Part shown: positions 43,345-53,560 of the stretch, in pieces | Position numbering within the stretch: position 1 is the stretch's first letter | Layout of the letters: each line of letters begins with the position of its first letter | Assembly (NCBI GenBank): GCA_002500665.1 | Contig: DLRY01000052.1 | Coordinates: 1,614-65,613 of the forward strand | Direction: 5' to 3' | Length of the DNA stretch: 64,000 nucleotides | DNA from: Opitutia bacterium UBA7876 | GTDB lineage: Bacteria; Verrucomicrobiota; Verrucomicrobiia; Opitutales; Seribacteraceae | Position numbers and translations under genes: made by a program | The notes under the pieces: model-generated | Seen by the model: the letters and a program-made list of their open reading frames with translations, nothing else | Database searches by the model: none | Told to the model about the DNA's origin: nothing

Positions 43345-44343
43345 ATGAAGATCCTCGTCACGGGAGGCACCGGTTTCATCGGGCATGCCCTGGCCATGCA
43401 GTTGCTGGACGGTGGACACGACGTCCACGTCATTGGCCGATCCGCTTCTCCAAGCAAGGAAAAGTGTTTCCAAGGCATTGCCTACCACCAGTGTAACTTA
43501 GCCGAAGGCTCGATTCCCAAGGAGCCCCTTTCCGGGACGGAACTGGTTTTTCACATCGCCGCCAAAGCTGGGGTCGGGGTCTCATATGGGGACTATTACA
43601 CGGCCAACTACCTAGGCACGACCAACCTCATCGAGGCTTGCAACGCTCATGGGATTCCGCGCCTGATCCATACCAGTACTCCCAGTGTCGTTTTCTCTGG
43701 CGAATCGATCCGTGGTGGAGACGAGTCCATGCCTTACCTCAGTTCAAGGCTGTCACCCTACGCCCATTCGAAGGCACTTGCCGAAAAGGCCGTTTTGGAA
43801 GCTCATTCTCCAGGAAGATTTCAGACCATGGCCCTACGCCCCCACCTCGTCTGGGGAGAAGGTGATAGGCACCTTTTGCCTCAGGTTATTCAGAGGCACC
43901 GGGCCAAGAAGTTGAAGATTGTCGGGGCGGGTGAAAACCTAGTCGACCTTACCCATATCGATAACGTCTGTCACGCCCACGCCTGTGGCATGAATGCCTT
44001 GCTTGAAAGCGACGAGGCAGGCGGCAAGGCCTATTTCATAGGCCAGGAGGAACCCGTTCGATTGTGGCCTTGGCTTAATCAATTGTTCGGGAAACTCGGG
44101 TTACCTCCCCTTGAAAGAAGGATTCCCTTTCCTGTGGCTTATTTTGCCGGCCTTTTTCTGGAAAAGGCCTGGGGTCTCTTCCAGCCAGGGGACGATCCGC
44201 CTATGACGCGCTTCGTAGCCTGCCAACTGGCCCACGATCACTGGTTTTCCTCCCAGGCCGCCAAAAATGAAATCGGCTACCGTCCACTCAGAAACATGGA
44301 CGACTGCTTGGAGAAAAGTCTGCCTTGGCTAAGTAGCCTGTAG
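43345..44343 (+). CDS. oleD: OleD-like NAD(P)-dependent beta-keto acid reductase (SDR/epimerase family)
   Basis: 332 residues from the ATG at 43345; the open frame to 43123 lies inside oleC. The nucleotide-binding motif TGGTGFIG covers 6-13, with the active-site Y-x3-K in SPYAHSKALAE. The body (NYLGTTNLIEAC, RPHLVWGEGDRHLLP, VDLTHIDNVCHAH) is of the extended SDR type close to OleD and 3-beta-hydroxysteroid dehydrogenases. OleD reduces the beta-keto acid made by OleA so that OleC can form the lactone. The end overlaps the convergent RNA methyltransferase gene by 15 bases. Confidence 0.8.
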   Translation: MKILVTGGTGFIGHALAMQLLDGGHDVHVIGRSASPSKEKCFQGIAYHQCNLAEGSIPKEPLSGTELVFHIAAKAGVGVSYGDYYTANYLGTTNLIEACNAHGIPRLIHTSTPSVVFSGESIRGGDESMPYLSSRLSPYAHSKALAEKAVLEAHSPGRFQTMALRPHLVWGEGDRHLLPQVIQRHRAKKLKIVGAGENLVDLTHIDNVCHAHACGMNALLESDEAGGKAYFIGQEEPVRLWPWLNQLFGKLGLPPLERRIPFPVAYFAGLFLEKAWGLFQPGDDPPMTRFVACQLAHDHWFSSQAAKNEIGYRPLRNMDDCLEKSLPWLSSL

Positions 44344-45144
44344 CGTCGAGGATACGGTCCGGTTAAACTCGGCCAAGAGGCAGGCCGCGCTCACGTTCAG
44401 GTTTAGGGAACTGGCCCTGCCTTCCATGGGAATGCGAACCCATTCTTGGACACGTTCGTGCCAAAACGGACCCAAGCCTAGCTTCTCGCTTCCAAGCACG
44501 AAAGCGGTTCCATCCTTGAATTCGCAATCCCAATAGGACTTCTTCGCCCGAGCGCTCGTTCCCACCAAGCAAAGGCCTTCCTCGTCCAACCAGGAGAAAA
44601 CCTCTTGCTTGTCGCCAATCCCTATTTTGGTTGCGGCCATGAGGCCGCGGGACGAACGAACCATGTTGGGGTTGAAGAAATCCAACTCAGGTTCGGAGAG
44701 CAGGACGCTCGAGACCCCGAAGGCATTGGCTGTCCTGAGTATTGCGCCTAGGTTTCCCGGTTTCTCCACTTCATCAAGGACAAGAGAAACTCTAGGCTTT
44801 GCAGGGAGCCCGGAAAGACCTAAGTCCCAAGTTTCGGCAAGGGCAAGAATGCCTTCCGAATTGCGCTTATAGGAAGACTTGGCAAAAGCATCCGGACCCA
44901 ACTCCACAAGCTCGCGCCCCTGCTCTCGCAATTCCTCGATGAAGCTTTCCGTTCCGGCCTTCTCGGTAAATTCCCCGCAAAAGTAAATTTCGCGGGGTTC
45001 CTTGCCGGCAGCCACGAGTTGCTTGATCTCGTCCGCCCCCTCAACCACGAAGAGGCCCAATTCTCTTCGTCTCCGGGAGGACTGTCGTAGTTTTACAATC
45101 TCCTTAACCCGTGGGTTCGCCGTGCTCAAGATGGGACCATTCAC
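44329..45144 (-). CDS. TrmH/SpoU family RNA 2'-O-ribose methyltransferase
   Basis: 271 residues from a GTG at 45144. The open frame continues to 45486 but would overlap the divergent gene, so this start is a compromise and the least certain in the window. The substrate-binding N-terminal part reads RVKEIVKLRQSSRRRREL-LFVVEGADEI. The SPOUT core has VSLVLDEVEKPGNLGAILRTANAFG, FVLGSEKLGLG and IPMEGRASSLNLNVSAACLLAEF, which form the trefoil-knot SAM site. The target is a rRNA or tRNA ribose; which one is unknown. Confidence 0.82.
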   Translation of the reverse strand: MNGPILSTANPRVKEIVKLRQSSRRRRELGLFVVEGADEIKQLVAAGKEPREIYFCGEFTEKAGTESFIEELREQGRELVELGPDAFAKSSYKRNSEGILALAETWDLGLSGLPAKPRVSLVLDEVEKPGNLGAILRTANAFGVSSVLLSEPELDFFNPNMVRSSRGLMAATKIGIGDKQEVFSWLDEEGLCLVGTSARAKKSYWDCEFKDGTAFVLGSEKLGLGPFWHERVQEWVRIPMEGRASSLNLNVSAACLLAEFNRTVSSTLQAT

Positions 45145-45201
45145 TGAAAACACAAAAAGGGTTTTGCCAGCAAAGGGCGAGCCCGTTACGAACGAATCCT
45201 G

Positions 45202-46416
45202 ATGAAAACTCCGCCCAAAGGTTTTCAAGACCAGCCCTACCCTTATCATCACGAGCTCGTCCTCACGATAGAAAACGTGACCAATCTGGGCCATGGGGTT
45301 GCACGCGATGGGGAATGGGTCGTGCAAGTGGCTTTCGCCCTGCCCGGAGAAAGGATCAAGGCGCGCGTCTTTCGAAACCACAAGAACTATTCCGAGGCGG
45401 ATTGCCTGGAGGTTCTCGAGCCTTCCCCCGAACGGGTCGACCCCAAGTGCGAACTCTTCGGAGAGTGCGGAGGTTGCCAGTATCAATCGGTTCGCTACGA
45501 CACCCAGTTAGCATGGAAGCGCCGGCAGGTCATGGAAAGCTTCGCAAAGATCGGGGGGCTGGCTGTTGAGATCGAGCCCGTCGAGCCTTCGCCCAGGAAA
45601 TTCGGTTACCGTTCCAAACTTACTCCCCACTATGAACGGGCAAGATCGGGAGAAAGAAGAAAGGTTGGTTTCCTGCGACACGGTACACGCAAAGTTCTGG
45701 TGGACGTGCCCATGTGCCCGATCGCCACCGAGGCGATTAACGAGGCCCTGCCCGAAGCCCGGCAAGAAATCGAGCATAGGCAAAATAAAAAAAGGGGGGG
45801 TACCCTCCTCTTGCGGGACACCCTTGAGGGCGTGATAACCGACCCGAAGAAAACAGCCAGTGAACGGGTCGGTGACTTGATTTTCCAGTTTCGGGCCGGA
45901 GAATTCTTTCAGAACAATCCTTTTATTCTTCCCCGGATGGTGGAGCACGTCGTCACCGAGGCAAGCGAAGGGGCTTCTTCACTTCTTGTGGACGCTTATT
46001 GCGGGGGCGGGCTTTTCAGTTTATCCGCGGCCGCTCAATTCGAGCGCGTGGTTGGGATTGAAATCAGTCGCGAAGGTTTCGAGTGGGCCCGGGCGAATGC
46101 ACTCCTGAACAAGATTACCAACGCCGAATTCTACCTCGGTGAGGCGTCTTCCATTTTTGAGGAACTGGAAGGAATCGGACAAACTTGCTCCCTTGTCGTG
46201 GACCCCCCGCGAAAAGGCTGCGACGAACTCTTTCTCAAGCAAACTTTGGACTTTAGACCCACCCGCATCGTTTACGTTTCCTGCGATCCCGCGACTCAGG
46301 CCCGCGACCTCAAATTCCTCGTGGCAGGCGGCTACCGACTCCTTAAGGCCAAGCCATTCGACCTCTTCCCTCAGACCCGTCACGTGGAAAGCGTCGTTAC
46401 CCTCGAAGCTAATTGA
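45202..46416 (+). CDS. TrmA/RlmD-type RNA m5U methyltransferase
   Basis: 404 residues. An N-terminal TRAM domain (LTIENVTNLGHGVARDG) is followed by an iron-sulfur cysteine cluster in CELFGECGGCQYQ. The methyltransferase domain has LVDAYCGGGLFSLSAA (SAM site), VVDPPRKGCDE and the catalytic Cys in YVSCDPATQARDL. This family makes 5-methyluridine in tRNA (U54) or 23S rRNA. The exact target cannot be settled here. Its stop abuts the convergent lipoate ligase-like gene. Confidence 0.88.
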   Translation: MKTPPKGFQDQPYPYHHELVLTIENVTNLGHGVARDGEWVVQVAFALPGERIKARVFRNHKNYSEADCLEVLEPSPERVDPKCELFGECGGCQYQSVRYDTQLAWKRRQVMESFAKIGGLAVEIEPVEPSPRKFGYRSKLTPHYERARSGERRKVGFLRHGTRKVLVDVPMCPIATEAINEALPEARQEIEHRQNKKRGGTLLLRDTLEGVITDPKKTASERVGDLIFQFRAGEFFQNNPFILPRMVEHVVTEASEGASSLLVDAYCGGGLFSLSAAAQFERVVGIEISREGFEWARANALLNKITNAEFYLGEASSIFEELEGIGQTCSLVVDPPRKGCDELFLKQTLDFRPTRIVYVSCDPATQARDLKFLVAGGYRLLKAKPFDLFPQTRHVESVVTLEAN

Positions 46417-47127
46417 CTAGTCAACGACGCGATTTTTGAGCCAAGACAGTGAGGCGAATCTTTCTACAAAGGGAGCGCGCAACTTCTCCAGTTCATCCGG
46501 CCAGTCAACGAAAGATGTGCTTTCCCCCAGCAACCGTGACAGCTCAGTGGTGAAACTGCCGTAAAACTCATTGGGCGAAAAGCTACTCAAGACCGAGAGG
46601 TCGATGGTTCCCTGGACCAGAATCCCGCGTCTTGCCCGCTTCATCGCGGCCCCGGCCACCTTAGCGTTCCCGTCCTTCGTCATGAGATCCCGGGCCACCG
46701 GCTCCTCGAAACAATCCCCGGGAATGCCTCTGGTCTTTTGCTGAGGACAAGGCTTGAGGGAAGTCGTGATCTCCTGTTCGCCCAAGGCACGGGCAATGGC
46801 TCCATGAATTTCCTCGTACAAGTCAAGTGGCGGCATGCAGCAGGAGTCGTGGCCCTTCGGCAAAATGAGGCAATAGGTCCAGTCCTGCCCATGTCGGACG
46901 ATTCCCCCTCCAGTGGGCCTTCGGACAAGCTTTTGCGACTCTTTACCAACCCTGTCGCAAACCCATTTCCAGTCCTGACCATATCCAAAGCTAACCTCCG
47001 GAAAAGACCACCCATAATGCCTGAAGGCGGGCTTCTCGGATTCTCCCTGCTCAAGAAATAGCCACCAGTCCGTGGCCATGTTTCTGGGACCGGTCTCAGT
47101 GAGTGATGAGAAAATTTCCAAACTCAA
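46417..47127 (-). CDS. lipoate-protein ligase A family protein (BPL/LPL fold)
   Basis: 236 residues from a TTG; the ATG at 47079 would remove the first beta-strand (SLTETGPRNMATD), which is normal in this family. The characteristic RRPTGGGIVRHGQDW motif that binds the lipoyl-adenylate is intact, with later conserved AKVAGAAMKRARRGILVQGTI. Members attach lipoate, octanoate or biotin to carrier domains, and the acyl group is not determined. It lies 9 bases downstream of the RmlD-like gene on the same strand. Confidence 0.8.
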   Translation of the reverse strand: MSLEIFSSLTETGPRNMATDWWLFLEQGESEKPAFRHYGWSFPEVSFGYGQDWKWVCDRVGKESQKLVRRPTGGGIVRHGQDWTYCLILPKGHDSCCMPPLDLYEEIHGAIARALGEQEITTSLKPCPQQKTRGIPGDCFEEPVARDLMTKDGNAKVAGAAMKRARRGILVQGTIDLSVLSSFSPNEFYGSFTTELSRLLGESTSFVDWPDELEKLRAPFVERFASLSWLKNRVVD

Positions 47128-47136
47128 GGCGAGTGA

Positions 47137-48090
47137 TTAGAATCTTGGTACGTACCGGCTCGGATCATCCGCATTTTCCCGGTACCACCCATACAGTCGG
47201 TCCGGAACCATGAGGCCGTCCAGTTGCTCCTCCAGGCTGGCCGGCCGTGTCTTTAGCTTGCCCGCCAAAGGCTTTAGCTCGAAGGTAAGTCGAGAAGGGC
47301 GCTCACCAGCATTTTTGGTTTTCTCCGCAAGACTTGCCCTCGGGATGCGCCACGGCTCAAAGCCAAAGCGCTCGAGAATGCGCAACCCCAGCTCATACCT
47401 GCTTATCTCATCTGCGCCGGCCCAGTGAAACAAGCCATTCAAATTGGGTCGCTCGATAAGCTCCAAGATTGCGTCGGCCACGTTGTCCGAGGAAGAGGGT
47501 TGTCTGAATTCGTCCTCGAATAGGGTTGGCGGATTGCCCTCCGCAAGTCCATGGAGAATTCTTTCATGGGGACTGCGGTTGCCCCCGGGACTATTACCGT
47601 TGAGGAGGGTAATTCGGAGAACGACCAGATTCTCTTCCGTGGCAGCGAGAACTTTCTTTTCCGCCTCCAGTTTTTGCCGGCCATACTCACTCAAGGGGTT
47701 CGGCAAGTCGGTCGAGCGATAAGGGGACTCCCTTCCATCGAAAACCATGTCAGTCGAGAGATGAATGAAGCGGGCTCCCAGATGGGCGGCTATTTCCGCC
47801 AGTCTAGCCGTTGCCGTAACGTTGACGCGAAAAGACCCGCTAGGATCAAGGTCCACCGAGGAGGGGGAGGAAATCGCCGAGCAGTTGACGATGGCATCAG
47901 GCCATTTGTCGAAAAGGGTTCTGGTCAGCCTTTCGTCATCCTCTATTGGTAGAGGTTCTACCTTGCCAATAGCTTTTAAGTCCTCACTTCCTCCGCAAGA
48001 GAAGGGCAACAGCTCATGCCTTCTTCTCCAGACGGCTTGCCCGACCGCCCAGCCCAGTAGCCCCGTAGCTCCAAAAAGTGCAATTTTCAC
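47137..48090 (-). CDS. RmlD-like NAD(P)-dependent sugar reductase (dTDP-4-dehydrorhamnose reductase family)
   Basis: 317 residues from a GTG at 48090, which puts the Rossmann motif LFGATGLLG directly at the N-terminus. The active site Y-x3-K lies in LSEYGRQKLEAEK, preceded by STDMVFDGR, a strong RmlD landmark. RmlD makes dTDP-L-rhamnose, but no rfbA/B/C genes are next to it, so another nucleotide sugar, or S-adenosylmethionine synthase regulation (MAT2B-like), is possible. It is co-directional with the lipoate ligase-like gene downstream. Confidence 0.8.
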   Translation of the reverse strand: MKIALFGATGLLGWAVGQAVWRRRHELLPFSCGGSEDLKAIGKVEPLPIEDDERLTRTLFDKWPDAIVNCSAISSPSSVDLDPSGSFRVNVTATARLAEIAAHLGARFIHLSTDMVFDGRESPYRSTDLPNPLSEYGRQKLEAEKKVLAATEENLVVLRITLLNGNSPGGNRSPHERILHGLAEGNPPTLFEDEFRQPSSSDNVADAILELIERPNLNGLFHWAGADEISRYELGLRILERFGFEPWRIPRASLAEKTKNAGERPSRLTFELKPLAGKLKTRPASLEEQLDGLMVPDRLYGWYRENADDPSRYVPRF

Positions 48091-48186
48091 GTAGCGTATG
48101 ATAAAACCCAAGGGAGGGGATTTAACAAGTTAGAATCCTTATTCCTTGATCGTGACCCCTTTGCACGGTAGGGTGTATTACTTTTC

Positions 48187-49293
48187 ATGAATCTACCCGA
48201 ACTTGCGAACCCTCGCATTCTGGAACAACCCATTTACCAACCAGGCAAGCCCATCGAGCAGGTTGCCCGGGAGCATGGCTTCGATGTTGGTGAAGTCTGC
48301 AAGCTCGCTTCCAATGAGAATCCCTGGGGATCTTCCCCTCTTGCCATGGAAGCAGGCAGGCAGGCCTTGCAAGCCATTTTCCTCTATCCCGAGGGAAGCG
48401 GCTTGGCCCTTCGGGAAAAACTGGCCCAAATCCATGGGCTCGATGCGAATCAATTTATTCTCGGGAATGGATCCAATGAGATCATCGAGCTTTTGGGGCA
48501 CGTCTTCCTTCAGCCGGGGGACGAAGTTGTGGTCGGGGAACACGCCTTCGTGGTCTACAAGCTCGTCGCTCTACTCATGGGGGCAAAGGTGGTCGAGGTT
48601 GAAATGCCTCGCCTGACCCACGATCTCAACCTCATGTGGCAATCGATTACGGATCGCACCAAGCTGGTTTTTCTTCCCAGCCCGAATAACCCTACCGGAA
48701 CCGCCAACACGGCACAGGAAATCGATTCCTTCGTCCGCTCCCTGCCAGAGCACGTCGTTTTCTGCCTGGATGAGGCTTATGCGGAATACCTCGAGGAACC
48801 CTTTGACCTCCGCCCTTACGCAAGGGAAGGAAGAAAGGTTCTCGGCATGCGAACCTTCTCGAAGATTTACGGTCTGGCCGGGCTAAGGATTGGCTATGGC
48901 TACGGCTCCCCCGAAATGATCGGTCTTCTCCAACAGGCCCGCCAGCCCTTCAACGCCAACTCGGTCGCCCAAGCCTGTGCCATCGGGGCCTTGGGGGATA
49001 GCGATTGGGTCGAGACCTGCAGGAGAAGGAACCGGGCCGGTCTAGAGCAGATCCGCGTCGGTTGTTCAGCCATAGGCTTGGAGGTCGTTCCGAGCCAGGC
49101 CAATTTCCTGCTGGTCAAGGTAGGCGACGGCAAAGCCGTCTTTGAGAAACTGCTGGCGAGGGGCATCATTACCCGACCAATGTCGCAAGCCTTGAGTGAA
49201 TTCCTGCGCATCTCGATCGGCACGGAGGAACAAAACGAACGAGTTTTGCTCGCGCTAGAGCAAATTCTACAACAAGACTCAACCGACACGTGA
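48187..49293 (+). CDS. hisC: histidinol-phosphate aminotransferase
   Basis: 368 residues. PLP-binding Lys226 lies in MRTFSKIYGLAGLRIGYG. ASNENPWG near residue 41, SPNNPTGT and LDEAYAEY complete the class I/II aminotransferase set in the HisC arrangement. It converts imidazole-acetol phosphate to histidinol phosphate in histidine synthesis; related enzymes act on aromatic amino acids. hisF is 6 kb away in this window. The stop overlaps the start of the next gene in a GTGA. Confidence 0.9.
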   Translation: MNLPELANPRILEQPIYQPGKPIEQVAREHGFDVGEVCKLASNENPWGSSPLAMEAGRQALQAIFLYPEGSGLALREKLAQIHGLDANQFILGNGSNEIIELLGHVFLQPGDEVVVGEHAFVVYKLVALLMGAKVVEVEMPRLTHDLNLMWQSITDRTKLVFLPSPNNPTGTANTAQEIDSFVRSLPEHVVFCLDEAYAEYLEEPFDLRPYAREGRKVLGMRTFSKIYGLAGLRIGYGYGSPEMIGLLQQARQPFNANSVAQACAIGALGDSDWVETCRRRNRAGLEQIRVGCSAIGLEVVPSQANFLLVKVGDGKAVFEKLLARGIITRPMSQALSEFLRISIGTEEQNERVLLALEQILQQDSTDT

Positions 49294-50612
49294 GCTCCTA
49301 TCTCGATCCCCTCCTCGTCTGGATCGGGCTTACCGCCTGGAGCCTTTACGTAGGTCTTTACCGAGCCCTTGTGGACCGCGTCAGGGCGGGGCTCTCTGCC
49401 TCTCCTCAAGAGGAAAACCGTTTCGCCAAGCTCGTTTCTTCGCTTCTTACGGCACCCAATCAGGACAGGCCTTTTCACGTCGAAGCCGCCCTGCTCTCCT
49501 GTCTACAGATCATGTTCGGTGTTCTCTGGGGATTTTGTTTTCTCAAGGAAACCTTTCCGGAGCATACCAAACCCGATCTGGCTCTGAGTAACTTTTTTTG
49601 GCCTCTTCCGCTTCTTTTCATCCCGGCTTTCTTGTGGGAAAGGATATGGGCAAACTTGATCCCGAAAGGTATTTCCGCGGGGGATCGGCTCGCCTTCCAT
49701 CTCAGGGTGGGCTTTCCTCTCATGGTGCTGATCAGGCTTCTTTGCATCCCGTTCAGTTTCGTGGTCAACCTGCTCGAGAAATCTATCTTCTCCATTTCGA
49801 ACCAACCGGAGGAAGGCAACTCCGAAGGGAATGAGGTTGCCGACCATATACGGACGCTTGGAAGAGAGGGCCAAAACATGGACCCGGAAGTCTTCGAGAT
49901 CGTCGGTAATACGCTTGAAATGAGCCAGCTTAACGTCAAGGACGTCATGATTCCCAGGCACCAGGTTCAAATTCTCGACGATCAGGATTCGCTCGAGAAG
50001 AATATGGAGATCGCTCGCACCTGCGGACACACTCGCCTCCCTTTTTGCGCCGGTGACCTCGATCACTGCCACGGCATCATACACGTTAAGTATGCCTTTC
50101 GCCTTCTGAGTGAAGGATCCCCCATCGATCTCCACTCCCTAGCCAAGGCTCCCGAGCCGCTTTCTGGCGAGGAGACACTGCCCGTAGCCCTCCGCAAGAT
50201 GATGAAATGGAAGGCCCACATGGCCTTGGTCCGCGACGAGTTCGGCGGGATGGACGGGGTCATCACGCTCGAGGACATCCTTGAGGAGGTGGTTGGAGAA
50301 ATTCAGGATGAATTCGACGCCGACGAGCATACGGTGGAAAAAATCGGGGAGGAAAAGTGGAGGGTCCCTGGCCTTACTCCGGTCCATGAGTTGCCTGATG
50401 AGCTTAAGCTGAACGAGGACGGAGACGAGGACGAGCTGGCCAGTTTCGGAGGGTTCATTACCCGGGAACTAGGCAGGATTCCCGAAAAGGGCGAGACTGT
50501 GGATCTTCAGCATTTGAAGGTTTCGATCCTCGAGGCGGACGAAACACGTATTCTCAGTGCGGAGGTAATTCTCGCGGAAGAGCAGCCTCCCGTGCAAGAG
50601 GAGGCCTCCTAG
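49290..50612 (+). CDS. CNNM/CorC-HlyC family membrane protein with CBS domains
   Basis: 440 residues from a GTG overlapping the hisC stop. The N-terminal DUF21 part has about four membrane segments (about 1-25, 70-90, 99-118 and 145-165). Two CBS domains follow (VKDVMIPRHQVQILDD and KAHMALVRDEFGGMDGVITLEDILEEVVGEIQDEFD, which is diagnostic), then a C-terminal CorC_HlyC domain. Family members are linked to magnesium export or ion homeostasis. It meets metG tail to tail with a four-base overlap. Confidence 0.9.
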   Translation: MSSYLDPLLVWIGLTAWSLYVGLYRALVDRVRAGLSASPQEENRFAKLVSSLLTAPNQDRPFHVEAALLSCLQIMFGVLWGFCFLKETFPEHTKPDLALSNFFWPLPLLFIPAFLWERIWANLIPKGISAGDRLAFHLRVGFPLMVLIRLLCIPFSFVVNLLEKSIFSISNQPEEGNSEGNEVADHIRTLGREGQNMDPEVFEIVGNTLEMSQLNVKDVMIPRHQVQILDDQDSLEKNMEIARTCGHTRLPFCAGDLDHCHGIIHVKYAFRLLSEGSPIDLHSLAKAPEPLSGEETLPVALRKMMKWKAHMALVRDEFGGMDGVITLEDILEEVVGEIQDEFDADEHTVEKIGEEKWRVPGLTPVHELPDELKLNEDGDEDELASFGGFITRELGRIPEKGETVDLQHLKVSILEADETRILSAEVILAEEQPPVQEEAS

Positions 50613-52135
50613 ACATCTCTCGGGAAAAGAATTGTCTTTTCCCCAAGTTTTTTTCCCGACAACCTATGGTCCCAAGATAGGTCCTCCTTCCAGCTGCAGC
50701 AGGGCTCCAAGCCAAGCCTATCATTGATCGATGCATGGACGGAAGGCATGACTGGAGCAAGAAGGGCATTGGCTAGACGAAGAGCCTCGATCATGGTTCC
50801 GAGGCAAGTCCGGAGGGCTTGACGGTCCTCGGGAGCCTCCGATTTAGCCAGTTTCCAAGGGGTGCGTTCGTCGGCATATTTGTTAATGCCCCTAATGAAG
50901 GAAAAGACCCTTTCCAAGCCTTGGCTGAATTGATACTCCAAGAAGAATTTCAGCGCCTCCTCTTTGGTGGACTCCCAGAGGAGACCTATCTTTTTCTCGG
51001 GCCCCTCGTTCAAGCCAACCTCGGGCGTCACTCCTTCCTCATAAGTTGCGCTCATGTGGAGAAGGCGGCTGACGAGGTTGCCCAAGTCATTGCCCAAGTC
51101 GGCCCGATACCTCGACTCAAAGCGCTCGAGGGAAAATTCTGCATCGTTGCCCACCTTCATCTCTCGCATGACAAAATAGCGGAAGGGATCGGAGCCATAC
51201 CTTTCAGCGAGACTTAATGGGTCCACCGTTTCACCCGTGCTCTTGGACATCTTGGCTCCGGAGCTCGTCCACCAACCGTGGGCAAGTATCCTGGCTGGGA
51301 GGGGAAGGTTGGAGGCCTTGAGCATGATCGGCCAGTAGACGGCATGAGGCGGGGCCAGGATATCCTTGCCTATGACATGAAGATCCGCAGGCCAAAGTTG
51401 TTCAAAGCCCGGGTCTCCGAAACCGGCCGCCGAAACATAGTTGACTAGCGCATCGAACCAAACATAGGTCACGTAGTCCGTGTCGAAAGGCAGAGGGATA
51501 CCCCAGTTCAACCTATCCTTTGGACGGGATATGCAAAGGTCGTTGAGAGGTTCCTTGAGGAATTCGAGAACTTGGTTTTGACGATGGGCCGGCTCAATGA
51601 AGCCAGGGTTCTCCTCGAGATGCGAAACCAGCCAGTCTCGATATTTGCTCAGCCTGAAGAAATAGTTCCGTTCCGTGATCTGCGTGACTTCTCCGAATAT
51701 TTCGGGCCATTCACCGTTCACCTTGTCCTTCTCCTGGAGAAACTGCTCCGCCCGGGTCGAATAGTAGCCCTGATACTCGGCCTCGTAAATTTCCCCGCGG
51801 TCATGAAGTTCCTGCAGAAGATGGGCCACCACCTTCTTATGCCTTTCCTGGGTCGTCCGAATATAGTCGTCGTTTGAGATATCAAGCAGGCGGAGCATGG
51901 ACTCAAACTCTTCCGCCACGCGGTCGCACCTCTGTATTGGGTCGATTCCCTCCGCCTCCGCTCCCTGCTGAACCTTCTGGCCATGCTCGTCCAGGCCGGT
52001 CACGAACCTTACGGGGGACCCGAGCAGCCTCTTCGACCGAGCGATCACGTCGGCGAGAACTTTCTCATAGGCATGTCCAAGATGAGGGGATCCGTTTGCA
52101 TAATCAATGGCCGTGGTTAGGTAAAAGGTCTTCAT
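50609..52135 (-). CDS. metG: methionine-tRNA ligase
   Basis: 508 residues. The HIGH-type motif is H18-L-G-H21, and KMSKSTG is present in the second half. The connecting domain lacks the zinc-binding cysteine pairs (GYYSTRAEQFL where others have Cys), so this is a zinc-free type. There is no C-terminal tRNA-binding dimer domain. It charges tRNA-Met. It is an independent gene whose upstream 200-base region faces the rho gene. Confidence 0.94.
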   Translation of the reverse strand: MKTFYLTTAIDYANGSPHLGHAYEKVLADVIARSKRLLGSPVRFVTGLDEHGQKVQQGAEAEGIDPIQRCDRVAEEFESMLRLLDISNDDYIRTTQERHKKVVAHLLQELHDRGEIYEAEYQGYYSTRAEQFLQEKDKVNGEWPEIFGEVTQITERNYFFRLSKYRDWLVSHLEENPGFIEPAHRQNQVLEFLKEPLNDLCISRPKDRLNWGIPLPFDTDYVTYVWFDALVNYVSAAGFGDPGFEQLWPADLHVIGKDILAPPHAVYWPIMLKASNLPLPARILAHGWWTSSGAKMSKSTGETVDPLSLAERYGSDPFRYFVMREMKVGNDAEFSLERFESRYRADLGNDLGNLVSRLLHMSATYEEGVTPEVGLNEGPEKKIGLLWESTKEEALKFFLEYQFSQGLERVFSFIRGINKYADERTPWKLAKSEAPEDRQALRTCLGTMIEALRLANALLAPVMPSVHASINDRLGLEPCCSWKEDLSWDHRLSGKKLGEKTILFPRDV

Positions 52136-52205
52136 CGCTCAAATGAAGACAACTATACTTTCTTCACCCAAGGACAAACCCTTTTGTCGGGCCTCGCTTT
52201 ACATG

Positions 52206-52234
52206 TTGACGTAGACGTCGCCTGATCTTGTACT
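52206..52234 (+). promoter_or_regulatory. candidate promoter of rho
   Basis: TTGACG at 52206-52211 and TGTACT at 52229-52234 are spaced by exactly 17 bases. A GACG-TAGA-CGTC inverted repeat (52208-52219) overlaps the -35. This leaves a leader of about 115 bases before the rho ATG, in a 200-base gap shared with metG. It was judged by eye only. Confidence 0.4.
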
Positions 52235-52355
52235 TGACTCTTAGCTTCCCCTTGTCACCAACTTGTTGCTTGCATCGTACATGGGGGAGAATTCCCTAAT
52301 ACGCCCTTACTTGCGGGCATAACGGCAACCTCATTGCCATCTTTTGATCTCCTCA

Positions 52356-53492
<1,137 letters not shown>

Positions 53493-53560
53493 CTCATTGA
53501 CAAAAAAGGTCTCTCAAGGCACTTTCGTACGCTTGAAACTTTTATCTTTTCGGCCCCTAG

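Noticed and set aside
45145..45486. N-terminal extension of the TrmH/SpoU protein
   Set aside because: It lies over the start of the divergent TrmA-like gene and has no similarity to SPOUT proteins.
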